From positions 2,108,001-2,172,000 of the forward strand of contig NZ_CP048021.1 of the NCBI RefSeq assembly GCF_010092505.1: a stretch of DNA of 64,000 bases, given 5' to 3'. A program made the position numbers and the translations under genes. Numbering within the stretch: position 1 is the first letter of the stretch; each line of letters begins with the position of its first letter. This document shows positions 44,486-52,797 of this stretch, piece by piece. Below the pieces are notes generated by a model. It saw nothing but the letters and a program-made list of their open reading frames with translations, did not search any database and was not told the DNA's origin. The stretch is from Virgibacillus sp. MSP4-1. Its GTDB lineage: Bacteria; Bacillota; Bacilli; Bacillales; Alkalibacillaceae.

Positions 44486-44535
44486 TATAGTAAGACTTCC
44501 ATCCTTGGGGGTATTGCGGCCTGTTAATACGTGAT
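44486..44535 (+). repeat. Dispersed repeat family B, internally deleted copy
   Basis: About 25 bp of the left end (ACTTCCATCCTTGGGGG) joined to about 25 bp of the right end (GCGGCCTGTTAATACGTGAT). It supplies the stop codon and last residues of the gene at 44524. Confidence 0.75.
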
Positions 44536-45609
44536 ATAAGAATTAAGCTGTTCAGCTGTTAAATCGGCAATGGTGTCTGTTGTCTGTAATGTGATGGCTG
44601 AAGCGGCCATACCGAGACGAACGGACCGGGCAAAGGATTCACCCTGATTTACTCCAAAAAGAATGCCTCCAATTAAAGATTCCTCTAAACCTGTGCGATC
44701 AACCACATCCGCTCGCAGAGGCTGAATATGCTCTTCCTTTCCGTCACGGTCTGCCCAGAAAACCCCCTGCCCGTCCAAATGAATAATCACCTGACTCGCA
44801 CCTCTATTTATCAGATGTTCAGCCGCCTTTTTGCAGTCTTCAGCCGTTTTAATCTCTAGTTCCGATAAAGCAGCCGCTTCATCCTGACTGACGATAAGGA
44901 GATCAACTCCCTTTAGGTTGGAAGGAAGCCTTAACGCTTTGGGTACCGAAACGGGATTAACACACAGCGTCAATTCATCCTTTTCACATCTATGAATCAG
45001 ATATTCTAACGATTCTTCAGGCAGGTTTGTATCCGCAAATAAAATATTGGATGATGCCAGGTGGGCCCAGCGTGAATCGAGGAAATCCACACTCATCTGG
45101 TCATAGATTTGCATATCCGCGACCGCAAGAATCATTTCTCCCGTATGATCCATAATCGAAGTATAGCTCCCTGTTTTTTCCTGATGCAGGGCCAGACATT
45201 GGCTCACATCCACTCCGGAGCGTTTGGTTTCTTCCAATAGCCATTTCCCTTCCTGATCGTCCCCGACTAACGTAATTAAAGATACCGGGCATCCAAGTCT
45301 GCCAAGGTTCTCAGCTACATTTCTGGAAATCCCGCCACTGGACTGTCGGACTGTGGCAGGATTCGAGGTCCCATACTGAATGGATTTCATCGTTTGTGAC
45401 TTACGATCGATATTGGCACCACCAATACAAGTAATCCGTGATTCTTCCCGAACGATGTAGGCACGTCCAACGATTTCCCCTCTTTTCATCAGGTTGGATA
45501 TGTATCCGGCCACTGCCGACCTGGAAATTCCTAACTTTTTAGATAACTCCTGCTGTGAAATAAACGGATTCTCTTTTATTAAAGCCAAAATGTGCTGATC
45601 CTTGACCAT
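44524..45609 (-). CDS. Helix-turn-helix/PfkB kinase fusion with degenerate active site
   Basis: The start is ATG 45609, behind GGAAGGGAAG; the longer ORF reads back through REP sequence. The 361-residue protein has an N-terminal winged helix (ISQQELSKKLGISRSAVAGY, about residues 17-36) fused to a PsuK-like kinase domain: CIGGANIDRKS, SGGISRNVAENLGRLG and TGSYTSIMD. Its catalytic motif reads DRTGLEESL where active kinases have DTTGAGDSF, so the catalytic aspartate is Glu310 and the anion hole is disrupted. A sugar- or nucleoside-sensing regulator of psuKG is the likeliest role. The 3' end overlaps a family B repeat. Confidence 0.87.
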   Translation of the reverse strand: MVKDQHILALIKENPFISQQELSKKLGISRSAVAGYISNLMKRGEIVGRAYIVREESRITCIGGANIDRKSQTMKSIQYGTSNPATVRQSSGGISRNVAENLGRLGCPVSLITLVGDDQEGKWLLEETKRSGVDVSQCLALHQEKTGSYTSIMDHTGEMILAVADMQIYDQMSVDFLDSRWAHLASSNILFADTNLPEESLEYLIHRCEKDELTLCVNPVSVPKALRLPSNLKGVDLLIVSQDEAAALSELEIKTAEDCKKAAEHLINRGASQVIIHLDGQGVFWADRDGKEEHIQPLRADVVDRTGLEESLIGGILFGVNQGESFARSVRLGMAASAITLQTTDTIADLTAEQLNSYITY

Positions 45610-45638
45610 AAACTTCCCTTCCTTAAACGCTGAATTTA

Positions 45639-45712
45639 TGCCTGTATGAGCGGCTGCGCGGTGCGTGTGAAACATTCCGTGAAACAAGATTATTCGGGTG
45701 GTGACAGGCACC
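45639..45712 (+). repeat. REP-like repeat, long (L) arm with extension
   Basis: The core long arm (45667-45712) is preceded by ATGCCTGTATGAGCGGCT, shared with the 32.8-kb copy. It ends three bases from the stop of the SDR gene. Confidence 0.9.
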
Positions 45713-45715
45713 GAA

Positions 45716-46408
45716 TCAATGATTTTTAATAACCACCTGATCGACATTGAGATTTTTTCTTGGCTTCACGTTGTTTACGATAATGTCCGTAATATCTTCC
45801 GGATCCATTAAACCTTCCATTTCATTTTCTTCAAAGATGCCATCCCAGAATTCGGTCTTCATTCCGCCCATATAGGCACCGAATACATGGATCTTACTGT
45901 CTTTCAGTTCAGCTAAAAGACTTTCGGTAAACCCACGCACACCAAACTTGCTGGCACAGTAAACCGATTCGGTAACTTTTCCTTCTAATCCAGCTGTCGA
46001 TACAATATTGGCAATGATTCCGCTATTGCTGTCCTTCATCGTTGGCAGTACTTCCTGTGTACAGAAAATGGTGCCCTTCAAATTGATATCAATCATGCTG
46101 TGCACAGATTCTTCCGTGATATTTTCCGCAAGATCAAAGGCGCCCAACCCTGCATTATTGATCAATACATCAACAGCACCAACATCCTGTTTGATTTTAT
46201 GAAACGTCTCGGTTACCTCTATCTTTGAGGAAACATCGATTGGATAAACCGAATAATCGTTACCTGTTAAGGTATTGGCTGCCTGTTCAAGCTTTTCCTT
46301 GGTTCTGCCCAATAGACAAACATGGCTACCCATTTCAGCATATCGTCTCGCTAATGATGCCCCTAATCCACTTCCTGCTCCAGTAATAACGACAACTTCT
46401 TTACTCAT
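45716..46408 (-). CDS. Short-chain dehydrogenase/reductase
   Basis: A 230-residue classical SDR. The cofactor loop is TGAGSGLGASLAR (about residues 9-21), with NNAG further on and the catalytic serine in NIVSTAG. The active pair YCASK provides Tyr and Lys. The arginine in LLGRTKEKL after the second strand suggests NADPH preference. The substrate is unknown. The gene stands alone upstream of the HTH-PfkB gene, with a REP arm between them, and is probably not functionally linked to it. Confidence 0.88.
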   Translation of the reverse strand: MSKEVVVITGAGSGLGASLARRYAEMGSHVCLLGRTKEKLEQAANTLTGNDYSVYPIDVSSKIEVTETFHKIKQDVGAVDVLINNAGLGAFDLAENITEESVHSMIDINLKGTIFCTQEVLPTMKDSNSGIIANIVSTAGLEGKVTESVYCASKFGVRGFTESLLAELKDSKIHVFGAYMGGMKTEFWDGIFEENEMEGLMDPEDITDIIVNNVKPRKNLNVDQVVIKNH

Positions 46409-46753
46409 GATTCCGCCTTCCTTTCTATGATGATTGTTAATGAAATGCTATGAGTGAACAATAGAATCCCATCAGGAGTCATAGAAATATAATGTTGTAT
46501 TTGAATATTTTGAACATACCACCTCTTATTTGAATAGTCAATTTTGCGGGCAGGAGGGTATGTGTTGATGTTATTTTTTTTCATGTTAATTCAGCATTCT
46601 ATTTATGTACACTTTTGGCCGTCAGCCAACTGTGCGTTAGAAACGTGGATGGAGTCACGTTAAAAGTAAGGAATGTATCATAAACGCGAGGATTATCGGT
46701 ACTTTCTCATAAGAAGTTCGAAATGAATTTGCCGTGCTGGCGCGTTATCGAAA
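46409..46753. other. Intergenic region with no recognised feature
   Basis: About 345 bp between two SDR genes, up to the terminator at 46754. No ORF, RNA gene or repeat copy was recognised. Confidence 0.45.
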
Positions 46754-46802
46754 TAAAAAACAACCTGAAGCTGCGTAGTATCAGCTTTCAGGTTGTTTTT
46801 TC
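46754..46802 (-). terminator. Terminator of the SDR gene
   Basis: AACAACCTGAAGCTG and CAGCTTTCAGGTTGTT form a long stem with T runs on both strands. Confidence 0.92.
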
Positions 46803-46825
46803 ATCCCTAAAGATCATAATTGGAT

Positions 46826-47569
46826 TTAGTTAGAAGCCGTTACCCCGCCATCAATCACAAACTCCGATCCCGTAGAATAACTGGAATCCTCGGATGCGAG
46901 GAATAAGATGAGCTTGGATACTTCTTCAGGCTGCGCAGTCCGCTGCATTGGAATGGTCTGTTTCAATTGCTCAACAAGGTCCCTGGATCCCTCTACCTCA
47001 ATCATAGGTGTTTGAATAACTCCCGGGTGAACGGAATTGACGCGGATGCCATATTCCGCAAATTCCAATGCTGCACTCTTTGTCATCCCGCGCACCGCAA
47101 ATTTTGAAGAATCATAGGCCGAATTCCCAGCCGCTCCTCTAAGTCCATTTATGGAAGAAACATTGATGATGGATCCGTCACCTGCTTTTTTCATGGATGG
47201 AAGTACCGTTTTCATCCCCAGAAACACGCCAACCTGGTTAATATCAACGACTTTGCGGTACTCATCTTCCGTCAGCTCATCAAATTTTTTGGTCACAACA
47301 ATCCCTGCATTGTTCACCAGGATATTTACAGGACCAAATGTGGATTCCGCTTCATCTATCACATTCTTCCATTCATCAGCCTTTGTTACATCGTGCCTGA
47401 CAAACTTGGCATTCTCACCAAGTTCCTTTGCCAGCGCCACCCCTTCATCCGCAAGAATATCAGAGAAAACAACCTTGGCACCTTCCTCAACGAACCGGCG
47501 GACATGTGAAGCCCCTTGTCCACGTGAACCACCTGTTACGATAGCAACTTTCCCGTCTAATTTTCCCAT
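46826..47569 (-). CDS. Short-chain dehydrogenase/reductase, FabG/steroid dehydrogenase-like
   Basis: The start is ATG 47569, behind GGGAGGC. The 247-residue SDR has TGGSRGQGASHVRRF (about residues 12-26), an acidic residue at the end of the second strand (FSDILADEG, suggesting NAD+), NNAG, the catalytic serine in NVSSING and YDSSK. It is clearly paralogous to the SDR at 56982; both share GASH, FGPVNILVNNAGI, VDINQV and VNSVHPGVI. A palindrome TGTAATCGCTTACA upstream may be a cre site. It may oxidise a hydroxy-acyl or alicyclic alcohol. Confidence 0.9.
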   Translation of the reverse strand: MGKLDGKVAIVTGGSRGQGASHVRRFVEEGAKVVFSDILADEGVALAKELGENAKFVRHDVTKADEWKNVIDEAESTFGPVNILVNNAGIVVTKKFDELTEDEYRKVVDINQVGVFLGMKTVLPSMKKAGDGSIINVSSINGLRGAAGNSAYDSSKFAVRGMTKSAALEFAEYGIRVNSVHPGVIQTPMIEVEGSRDLVEQLKQTIPMQRTAQPEEVSKLILFLASEDSSYSTGSEFVIDGGVTASN

Positions 47570-47618
47570 TTCGGAATGCCTCCCTTTACCCAAAAATAAT
47601 CGTTCTACCGCCAATCTA

Positions 47619-47632
47619 TGTAATCGCTTACA
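47619..47632. promoter_or_regulatory. cre-like palindrome upstream of the SDR gene
   Basis: TGTAATCGCTTACA (minus strand TGTAAGCGATTACA), 50 bp before the start codon. It resembles both the cre consensus and the RbsR-type palindromes; cre is preferred because the gene is not in sugar metabolism. Confidence 0.5.
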
Positions 47633-47752
47633 AAAATATACCTGAAATTTTGACTAATACTAGAGGTTTAGCGGGGAGACATCTGCACAACGATATCTGA
47701 CAAGCCCTTCTAACCAAGGGATCTGCAAAGTGACTACTGATTCTCTGTATAT

Positions 47753-47793
47753 AAAACAGGCAGAGCCGATCTTCCATACAGCTCTGCCTGTTT
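47753..47793 (-). terminator. Terminator downstream of the TRAP-ligase operon
   Basis: AAACAGGCAGAGC and GCTCTGCCTGTTT form a perfect 13-bp stem, ending in TTTTATATA on the minus strand. Confidence 0.88.
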
Positions 47794-47837
47794 CCTGGCA
47801 GGATTCCCCTATTTGTATCTGGTACGTGCCTTGCCCT

Positions 47838-47883
47838 GTGAAACATTCTGTGAAACAAGATTTTTCGGGTGGTGACAGGCACC
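47838..47883 (+). repeat. REP-like repeat, long (L) arm
   Basis: GTGAAACATTCTGTGAAACA through GGTGACAGGCACC. The GCACC end lies four bases from the stop of the acyl-CoA ligase gene. Confidence 0.9.
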
Positions 47884-47887
47884 AACA

Positions 47888-49486
47888 CTACTCCCGCTCC
47901 ACCAATTTCCGCTTTAATAGTTTCCCGACTGTATTTCTAGGGAGTTCGGCACAGATCTCGTATTGTTTAGGGACTTTGTAGTGGGTTAAATGGCGGTAAC
48001 AATGGCCTTTTAATTCCTCAAGTTCGATGGTGTGGCCGGCTTTCGGGACCACATAAGCCTTGACGACCTCGCCCTGAGCCGGGTCAGGGATGCCGACGAC
48101 TGCGGATTCCAATACATCAGGATGGTCGTATAAAACACTTTCAATTTCCTGTGGATAGATATTAAAGCCACCATTGATGATCATTTCCTTTTTTCTGCCT
48201 ACAATGTAGAAGTATCCCTCTTCATCCGACATGGCTAAATCTCCTGTGTACAGCCAGCTGTTTCGTAAGGCATGATGGGTTTCCTCCTCATTTTGAAAAT
48301 ACCCTTTCATAATCTGTGGTCCCCTAATAATTAATTCACCAACACTATGCTCCGGCAGTTCCTGATGGTCCTCATCCACAATTTTGCAGTCTGTTCCTGG
48401 AAGCGGGATGCCGATGCTTCCGACTTTTCGGACACCGCTCGGCGGGTTGCGGTGTGTGGAAGGGGAGGCTTCAGTCAGACCAAAGCCTTCACCGATGACT
48501 GCTCCTGTTAAGTCCTCGAACCTTCTGATAATTTCAATCGGCAGCGGGGCTGAGCCGCTGGAACAGATTTTCAAGCAGTCCAACCCATAGGATTCGACGT
48601 CCGGGTGATTGACAAAGGCATTGTACATACGGGGCACACCAGGAAAAAATGTGGGCTGATACGTCTTAATTTTCTCCAGCACATCGTCTACCTGGAATTT
48701 TTTGATTAACAGGATGGTTGCCCCGACATAGATTCCGAGATTCATCGCACTTGTCATCGCATACACGTGATAGAGCGGGGTAGCGGTCAGAACCACCTCC
48801 TGACCGGCCTGCATCTTGTTCCCATACATCGCGCAGCTCTGGGACACATTAGCCACCAGGTTAAAGTGGGTTAACATCGCTCCCTTCATCTTCCCGGTTG
48901 TTCCGCCTGTGTATTGAATCACCGCAACATCATCCCTGGGTGAGATGGGAATCTCCCTGGTGATTGGCTCGGAATTCCTGATTAAAAAATCTAAGGACTG
49001 AGGGTTGTCATTCTGGGATCTGGATACAAAGACACGGCTGAGCTGATACATCTCATTAACCTGATGGACGGCTTTCAAGTGATCCTGTTCAGCGACCAAA
49101 TAGTTCATCTTTGCATCACTTGTAATGTGTAACAGTTCTCTGGCGGTATAACGCGGGTTAATTTGAACGACCATCAACCCCAATCGCATGGCGGCATAAT
49201 AAGCCATCATGTAGTCAGGGTGATTGGGCAGCATCAACCCCAATCTTTCCCCTTTACGTAACCCCAACTCATCCCATGCCGCCGCGAGCCGGTCTACTTT
49301 ATCCTTAAATTCCTCGTAGGTGAATGATCGGTCTTCAGCGATAATAGCTGTGCGACTTCCATATTTTTCAACCGTTTTCTCCAGCAGCGAATAAAGTGAA
49401 ACTTCCGGACATTCAATATTTGGATTCACTTCGCTTGGATAGGCTTTAACCCACCTTCGTTCCTGCAAATCTTTCAACCCTTTCAC
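47888..49486 (-). CDS. Long-chain-type acyl-CoA ligase (AMP-forming)
   Basis: A 532-residue ANL enzyme with phosphate loop YTGGTTGKMKG (about residues 186-196), GFGLTEASP, SWLYTGDLA, GRKKEMIINGGFNIYP and terminal catalytic lysine in TVGKLLKRKL. It is like the LcfA fatty acyl-CoA synthetases. The annotated start is GTG 49486, but TTG 49477 has better spacing from AGGGGG and is equally possible. It lies 26 bp downstream of the TAXI binding protein and so probably activates the carboxylate that the TRAP transporter imports. Confidence 0.9.
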   Translation of the reverse strand: MKGLKDLQERRWVKAYPSEVNPNIECPEVSLYSLLEKTVEKYGSRTAIIAEDRSFTYEEFKDKVDRLAAAWDELGLRKGERLGLMLPNHPDYMMAYYAAMRLGLMVVQINPRYTARELLHITSDAKMNYLVAEQDHLKAVHQVNEMYQLSRVFVSRSQNDNPQSLDFLIRNSEPITREIPISPRDDVAVIQYTGGTTGKMKGAMLTHFNLVANVSQSCAMYGNKMQAGQEVVLTATPLYHVYAMTSAMNLGIYVGATILLIKKFQVDDVLEKIKTYQPTFFPGVPRMYNAFVNHPDVESYGLDCLKICSSGSAPLPIEIIRRFEDLTGAVIGEGFGLTEASPSTHRNPPSGVRKVGSIGIPLPGTDCKIVDEDHQELPEHSVGELIIRGPQIMKGYFQNEEETHHALRNSWLYTGDLAMSDEEGYFYIVGRKKEMIINGGFNIYPQEIESVLYDHPDVLESAVVGIPDPAQGEVVKAYVVPKAGHTIELEELKGHCYRHLTHYKVPKQYEICAELPRNTVGKLLKRKLVERE

Positions 49487-49512
49487 CCCCTATTAAACCT
49501 CGCAAAGCCAAA

Positions 49513-50520
49513 TCACTCCAATACCCCGGCTTCCTGATAATATTTTTTCGCTCCAGGGTGCAGGTTCTCAGGGTTAATTCCGTCAAGAGCTGTATCTTTG
49601 GTAAAATGTTTGGCTCTCTTAGGTATTTGATCTTCAAACTTCGGAATGTTGTCCCAGAATATCTTCGTCAGGTTGTACGCATAGTCTTCCTCAATATCAC
49701 TTCTGGCTGTCAGCATGGTCACCATAGTGTACGTCGGAATGGCTTCATCCTGTCCTTTATAGGTCCCGGCCGGCAGATCTCCTGAAGCAATACCGACCCC
49801 TTTTTCTTTGATACTCTGAAGCTTTTCTTCGTCTATAGGGAGGACCTTAATCGGCTTTGTGATCTCAATTTCCTGTAAAGCCGGGATGAACGGGGCCCCA
49901 CCGCCGACAAATACATCCACATTGTTGTCTTTTAGCATCGAGGCGCCATCCGAATAGTTTCCGTAAGAGATTTTACCGCCAGCTTCTTCAATGGTTTGCT
50001 CATCAATCCCATACTCCTCCATCATCTTCCAGAAGGCTACCGGACCGCCACCGCCTTTTGGTCCAAGAAAGATATGCTTATCAACAATATCCTCGATGGA
50101 ATGAATGTCTTCATGGTCTGTGGTTGTCGCAATCGTCTGATAAACGGGATACAAAGCAGCGATGGCAGAAATATTCTTCAATGGCTTATCAAACCCTTTT
50201 CCGCCTTCTAATGCTGATGTGAAATCAGAGGTATAGTTTAACCCCATTTGGATATCTCCTTTTTCCAGCGACTCCAGGTTAGAAGTCGAACCGCCCTCAA
50301 GCTGGGAAACATTCAAACTTGAGAAGCCATCCATGTAAACATCAACCATCACTGTCGTAATCGGATACCAGCCAGACCCCATCGGCCCGCTTCCAACCTT
50401 CAAAAACTTGCTCGGTGCTGCTGGTCCTTTTTCATCAGAGGACGTCTCACTGCCCCCACATGCCGCCAAAACGATGGATAGAGAAACCATCAACACCATC
50501 GATATCACTAATTTTTTCAT
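49513..50520 (-). CDS. TAXI-family TRAP transporter solute-binding lipoprotein
   Basis: The start is ATG 50520, eight bases after GAGGAG. The 335-residue protein has a lipoprotein signal ending LAACGG. The mature part matches the TAXI group (KVGSGPMGSGWYPITTVM, then LESLEKGDIQMGLNYTSDF). It delivers a solute, generally a carboxylate, to the fused permease encoded upstream. With the acyl-CoA ligase downstream, an organic acid is likely. Confidence 0.92.
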   Translation of the reverse strand: MKKLVISMVLMVSLSIVLAACGGSETSSDEKGPAAPSKFLKVGSGPMGSGWYPITTVMVDVYMDGFSSLNVSQLEGGSTSNLESLEKGDIQMGLNYTSDFTSALEGGKGFDKPLKNISAIAALYPVYQTIATTTDHEDIHSIEDIVDKHIFLGPKGGGGPVAFWKMMEEYGIDEQTIEEAGGKISYGNYSDGASMLKDNNVDVFVGGGAPFIPALQEIEITKPIKVLPIDEEKLQSIKEKGVGIASGDLPAGTYKGQDEAIPTYTMVTMLTARSDIEEDYAYNLTKIFWDNIPKFEDQIPKRAKHFTKDTALDGINPENLHPGAKKYYQEAGVLE

Positions 50521-50661
50521 CCTGTTCACTCCTCACTTTCAATCTTTTTCAATTCTCATACCAATCTCTTTTACACTTCAATCTCCACAAATATTTTTCC
50601 GAAAGTAAGCCCGAAAATCCTCACTGGCCTGGTGGGACCTGCACAGCCCCACAAGACGAAG

Positions 50662-52626
50662 CTATCCACTTACCTGCCCGGACTTTTCCGCAGCGAAGGA
50701 ACGGGATTTTTTCTGCCAGATGATGATGAACGTTGCTAAAGTCAGACCAACCAAATCTGTCAAAAGACCCGGCATCACTAAACTAAACGCACTGGCCAGC
50801 AGGAGCAGCCGCCTGACTGTGCCTAATGCTCCAAAGAGGTGATTTTCAAGCGCTCCAGCAAAAAAGATGCAGCTAAGAAACGCGCTGGCTAACGCAATGG
50901 CAATGCGGGTGGTATCCCCTCCCTGAAGAAGCAATTCAGGATTGTAAACAAATAAAAAGGGAATTAAGAACCCGCCCAGGCCTATCTTAATGGCATAAAA
51001 AGCTGTCTTCGTTGGATTCGATCCGGATATCCCTGCTGTCGTATAAGCCGTGATCGCGACTGGAGGGGTTAAGCCGGACATGACCCCAAAGTAAAAGACA
51101 AACATATGGGCAGCGACAACATTGATGCCAAGATCAATCAGTGCAGGCGCGCCAAGTACAGATAGAATGACATAGGCCGAAACAGTCGGCATTCCCATCC
51201 CCATGATAATGGAGGCCCCGGCAATCAGAATTAATAAAAGCAGCATTTGCCCGCCTGCAACATCAATGACAAACCGGGAGAAGGTAATCCCCAGCCCTGT
51301 TAAGGATACGGAACCGACAATAATGCCTGCTGTAGCACAGGCTGCAATCACAATTAGTGCGTTTCGGGCCCCGTTTTCCAGAGCCGCCAATATATCAATC
51401 AGACTCATTCGAGTTGCCTGGCGAATACAGCTTAAAATAATCGTCGCCAAAATCGCATAAAATCCTGATTTCATCGGGCTGTAACCATAGATCATTAACC
51501 CGATAATCAAAAGAATCGGCAAAAACAGATAGCTCTGCTTCAACAAAACCTGTTTCAGATCAGGCAGCTTTTCTTTAGGAATGCCCGCCATCTCCAATCG
51601 TTTTGCGTGAAAATACACCATCATCCCCGCAATAAAAAAGTAAATCACGGCCGGAATGAGCGCATAGAGAGCAATCCGGATATAGGGAATTCCAATGGTC
51701 TCAGCCATAATAAATACAGAAGCTCCCATAATCGGCGGCATAATCTGACCACCCTGGGACGCAACCGCCTCAACCGCAGCCGAGAACCGCTTGCTGTAGC
51801 CCAATTTTTTCATAAGCGGTATGGTAAACGAACCCGTGATCGCGGCATTGGCTGCTCCATTTCCGGTAATGGTCGCCACAAGCGCACTGGAGCCAACCGA
51901 TGACAGCGCAGGACCGCCTGTTTTATTTCCGAATAGACCAAAAGCAAAATCGGTAAAAAATTGTCCGCCCCCGGATTTCATCAGAAACGATCCGAAAATA
52001 ACAAACAGGATCAGAACGGTCGAACTTACGTAAATAGGAGCACTGAATATGCCTAATGTCCCGTTGAACATGTGATCAACCATCCGGTCATACCCTACGC
52101 CCGGATGTGCCAGCGCCCCGGGAAAATATCTGCCTAAGAAGATGTAGGCAAGGAAAAACACCCCGATCGCGGACATCAAAATCCCATTGGTTCGCCTTGT
52201 AGCCTCCAGTACGAGGACAATAAAAATCGTGCCGAAAAGGATGTCATTGTTGCTGATATTCCCCTGCCTGCTCTGAATCGCCTCTGCCCCCGTGATCATA
52301 TAGAAGGCTGTTGCCAGCGTCACAAGTACGATAAAAACGTCCAGAATCCCAAACTTTTTGCCCTTTTTATAAGGGAATAACAGAAAGATTAACAAAAGCG
52401 CCCAAATGACATGGACACTCCTTTGCTGCCACGATGACAACGTCCCGAAGCCGGCGGTATAGACATGAAAAATGGACAGTCCTATCGCAAGCACACTGAT
52501 GATCAGCATGAAAAATCTTGCACGATTCCATTTTTCTTTTCTATGTTTCCAAACCTCTTCAATAAAGGCCGGCTTCTCCTTAATTTTGGTATCAAGCTTT
52601 TGCGTTTGAGTCGTTTGGCTCTCCAT
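50662..52626 (-). CDS. TRAP transporter fused permease (DctQM type)
   Basis: A 654-residue membrane protein that combines the small four-helix subunit with the large 12-helix subunit, as is standard for TAXI systems. Recognisable are TGNGAANAAITGSFTIPLMKKLGYS (cited as TGNGAANAAITG), SQGGQIMPPIMGASVFIMAE and MGMGMPTVSAYVILSVLG. It couples solute uptake to a Na+ or H+ gradient. It is the first gene of the TRAP-ligase operon; its leader is about 500 nt from a sigma-54 promoter. Confidence 0.94.
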   Translation of the reverse strand: MESQTTQTQKLDTKIKEKPAFIEEVWKHRKEKWNRARFFMLIISVLAIGLSIFHVYTAGFGTLSSWQQRSVHVIWALLLIFLLFPYKKGKKFGILDVFIVLVTLATAFYMITGAEAIQSRQGNISNNDILFGTIFIVLVLEATRRTNGILMSAIGVFFLAYIFLGRYFPGALAHPGVGYDRMVDHMFNGTLGIFSAPIYVSSTVLILFVIFGSFLMKSGGGQFFTDFAFGLFGNKTGGPALSSVGSSALVATITGNGAANAAITGSFTIPLMKKLGYSKRFSAAVEAVASQGGQIMPPIMGASVFIMAETIGIPYIRIALYALIPAVIYFFIAGMMVYFHAKRLEMAGIPKEKLPDLKQVLLKQSYLFLPILLIIGLMIYGYSPMKSGFYAILATIILSCIRQATRMSLIDILAALENGARNALIVIAACATAGIIVGSVSLTGLGITFSRFVIDVAGGQMLLLLILIAGASIIMGMGMPTVSAYVILSVLGAPALIDLGINVVAAHMFVFYFGVMSGLTPPVAITAYTTAGISGSNPTKTAFYAIKIGLGGFLIPFLFVYNPELLLQGGDTTRIAIALASAFLSCIFFAGALENHLFGALGTVRRLLLLASAFSLVMPGLLTDLVGLTLATFIIIWQKKSRSFAAEKSGQVSG

Positions 52627-52701
52627 TTTTAATCACCTCCAATGTGATCTAGTAAGATTGAGTTTGTTTTATAAGGTTTGCTTGCTCCAGTCATCGCAGT
52701 T

Positions 52702-52797
52702 GAAATACACTACGCTTTCCATGGGGGAGCGCTGAGCCTCCTGGCTGCGGGGTCTCATCTGCCTCACTTCGCCCATAGGTGTCTCCGTGTATTTCCA
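52702..52797. repeat. Approximately 95-bp repeat with GAAATACAC terminal inverted repeats
   Basis: GAAATACACTACGCTTTCC at one end and CTCCGTGTATTTC at the other form a nine-base terminal inverted repeat. The interior (GAGCCTCCTGGCTGCGGGG) resembles a repeat I recall from several Bacillaceae genomes. It lies in the leader of the TRAP operon. Confidence 0.7.

Noticed and set aside
45610-45747. N-terminal extension of the HTH-PfkB ORF
   Set aside because: It reads through a REP arm and overlaps the SDR gene; GGAAGGGAAG precedes ATG 45609.
49390-49410. Family B-like word (AAAGTGAAACTTCC) inside the acyl-CoA ligase gene
   Set aside because: Only about 14 bases match, within a conserved coding frame; a chance match is more likely than an insertion.
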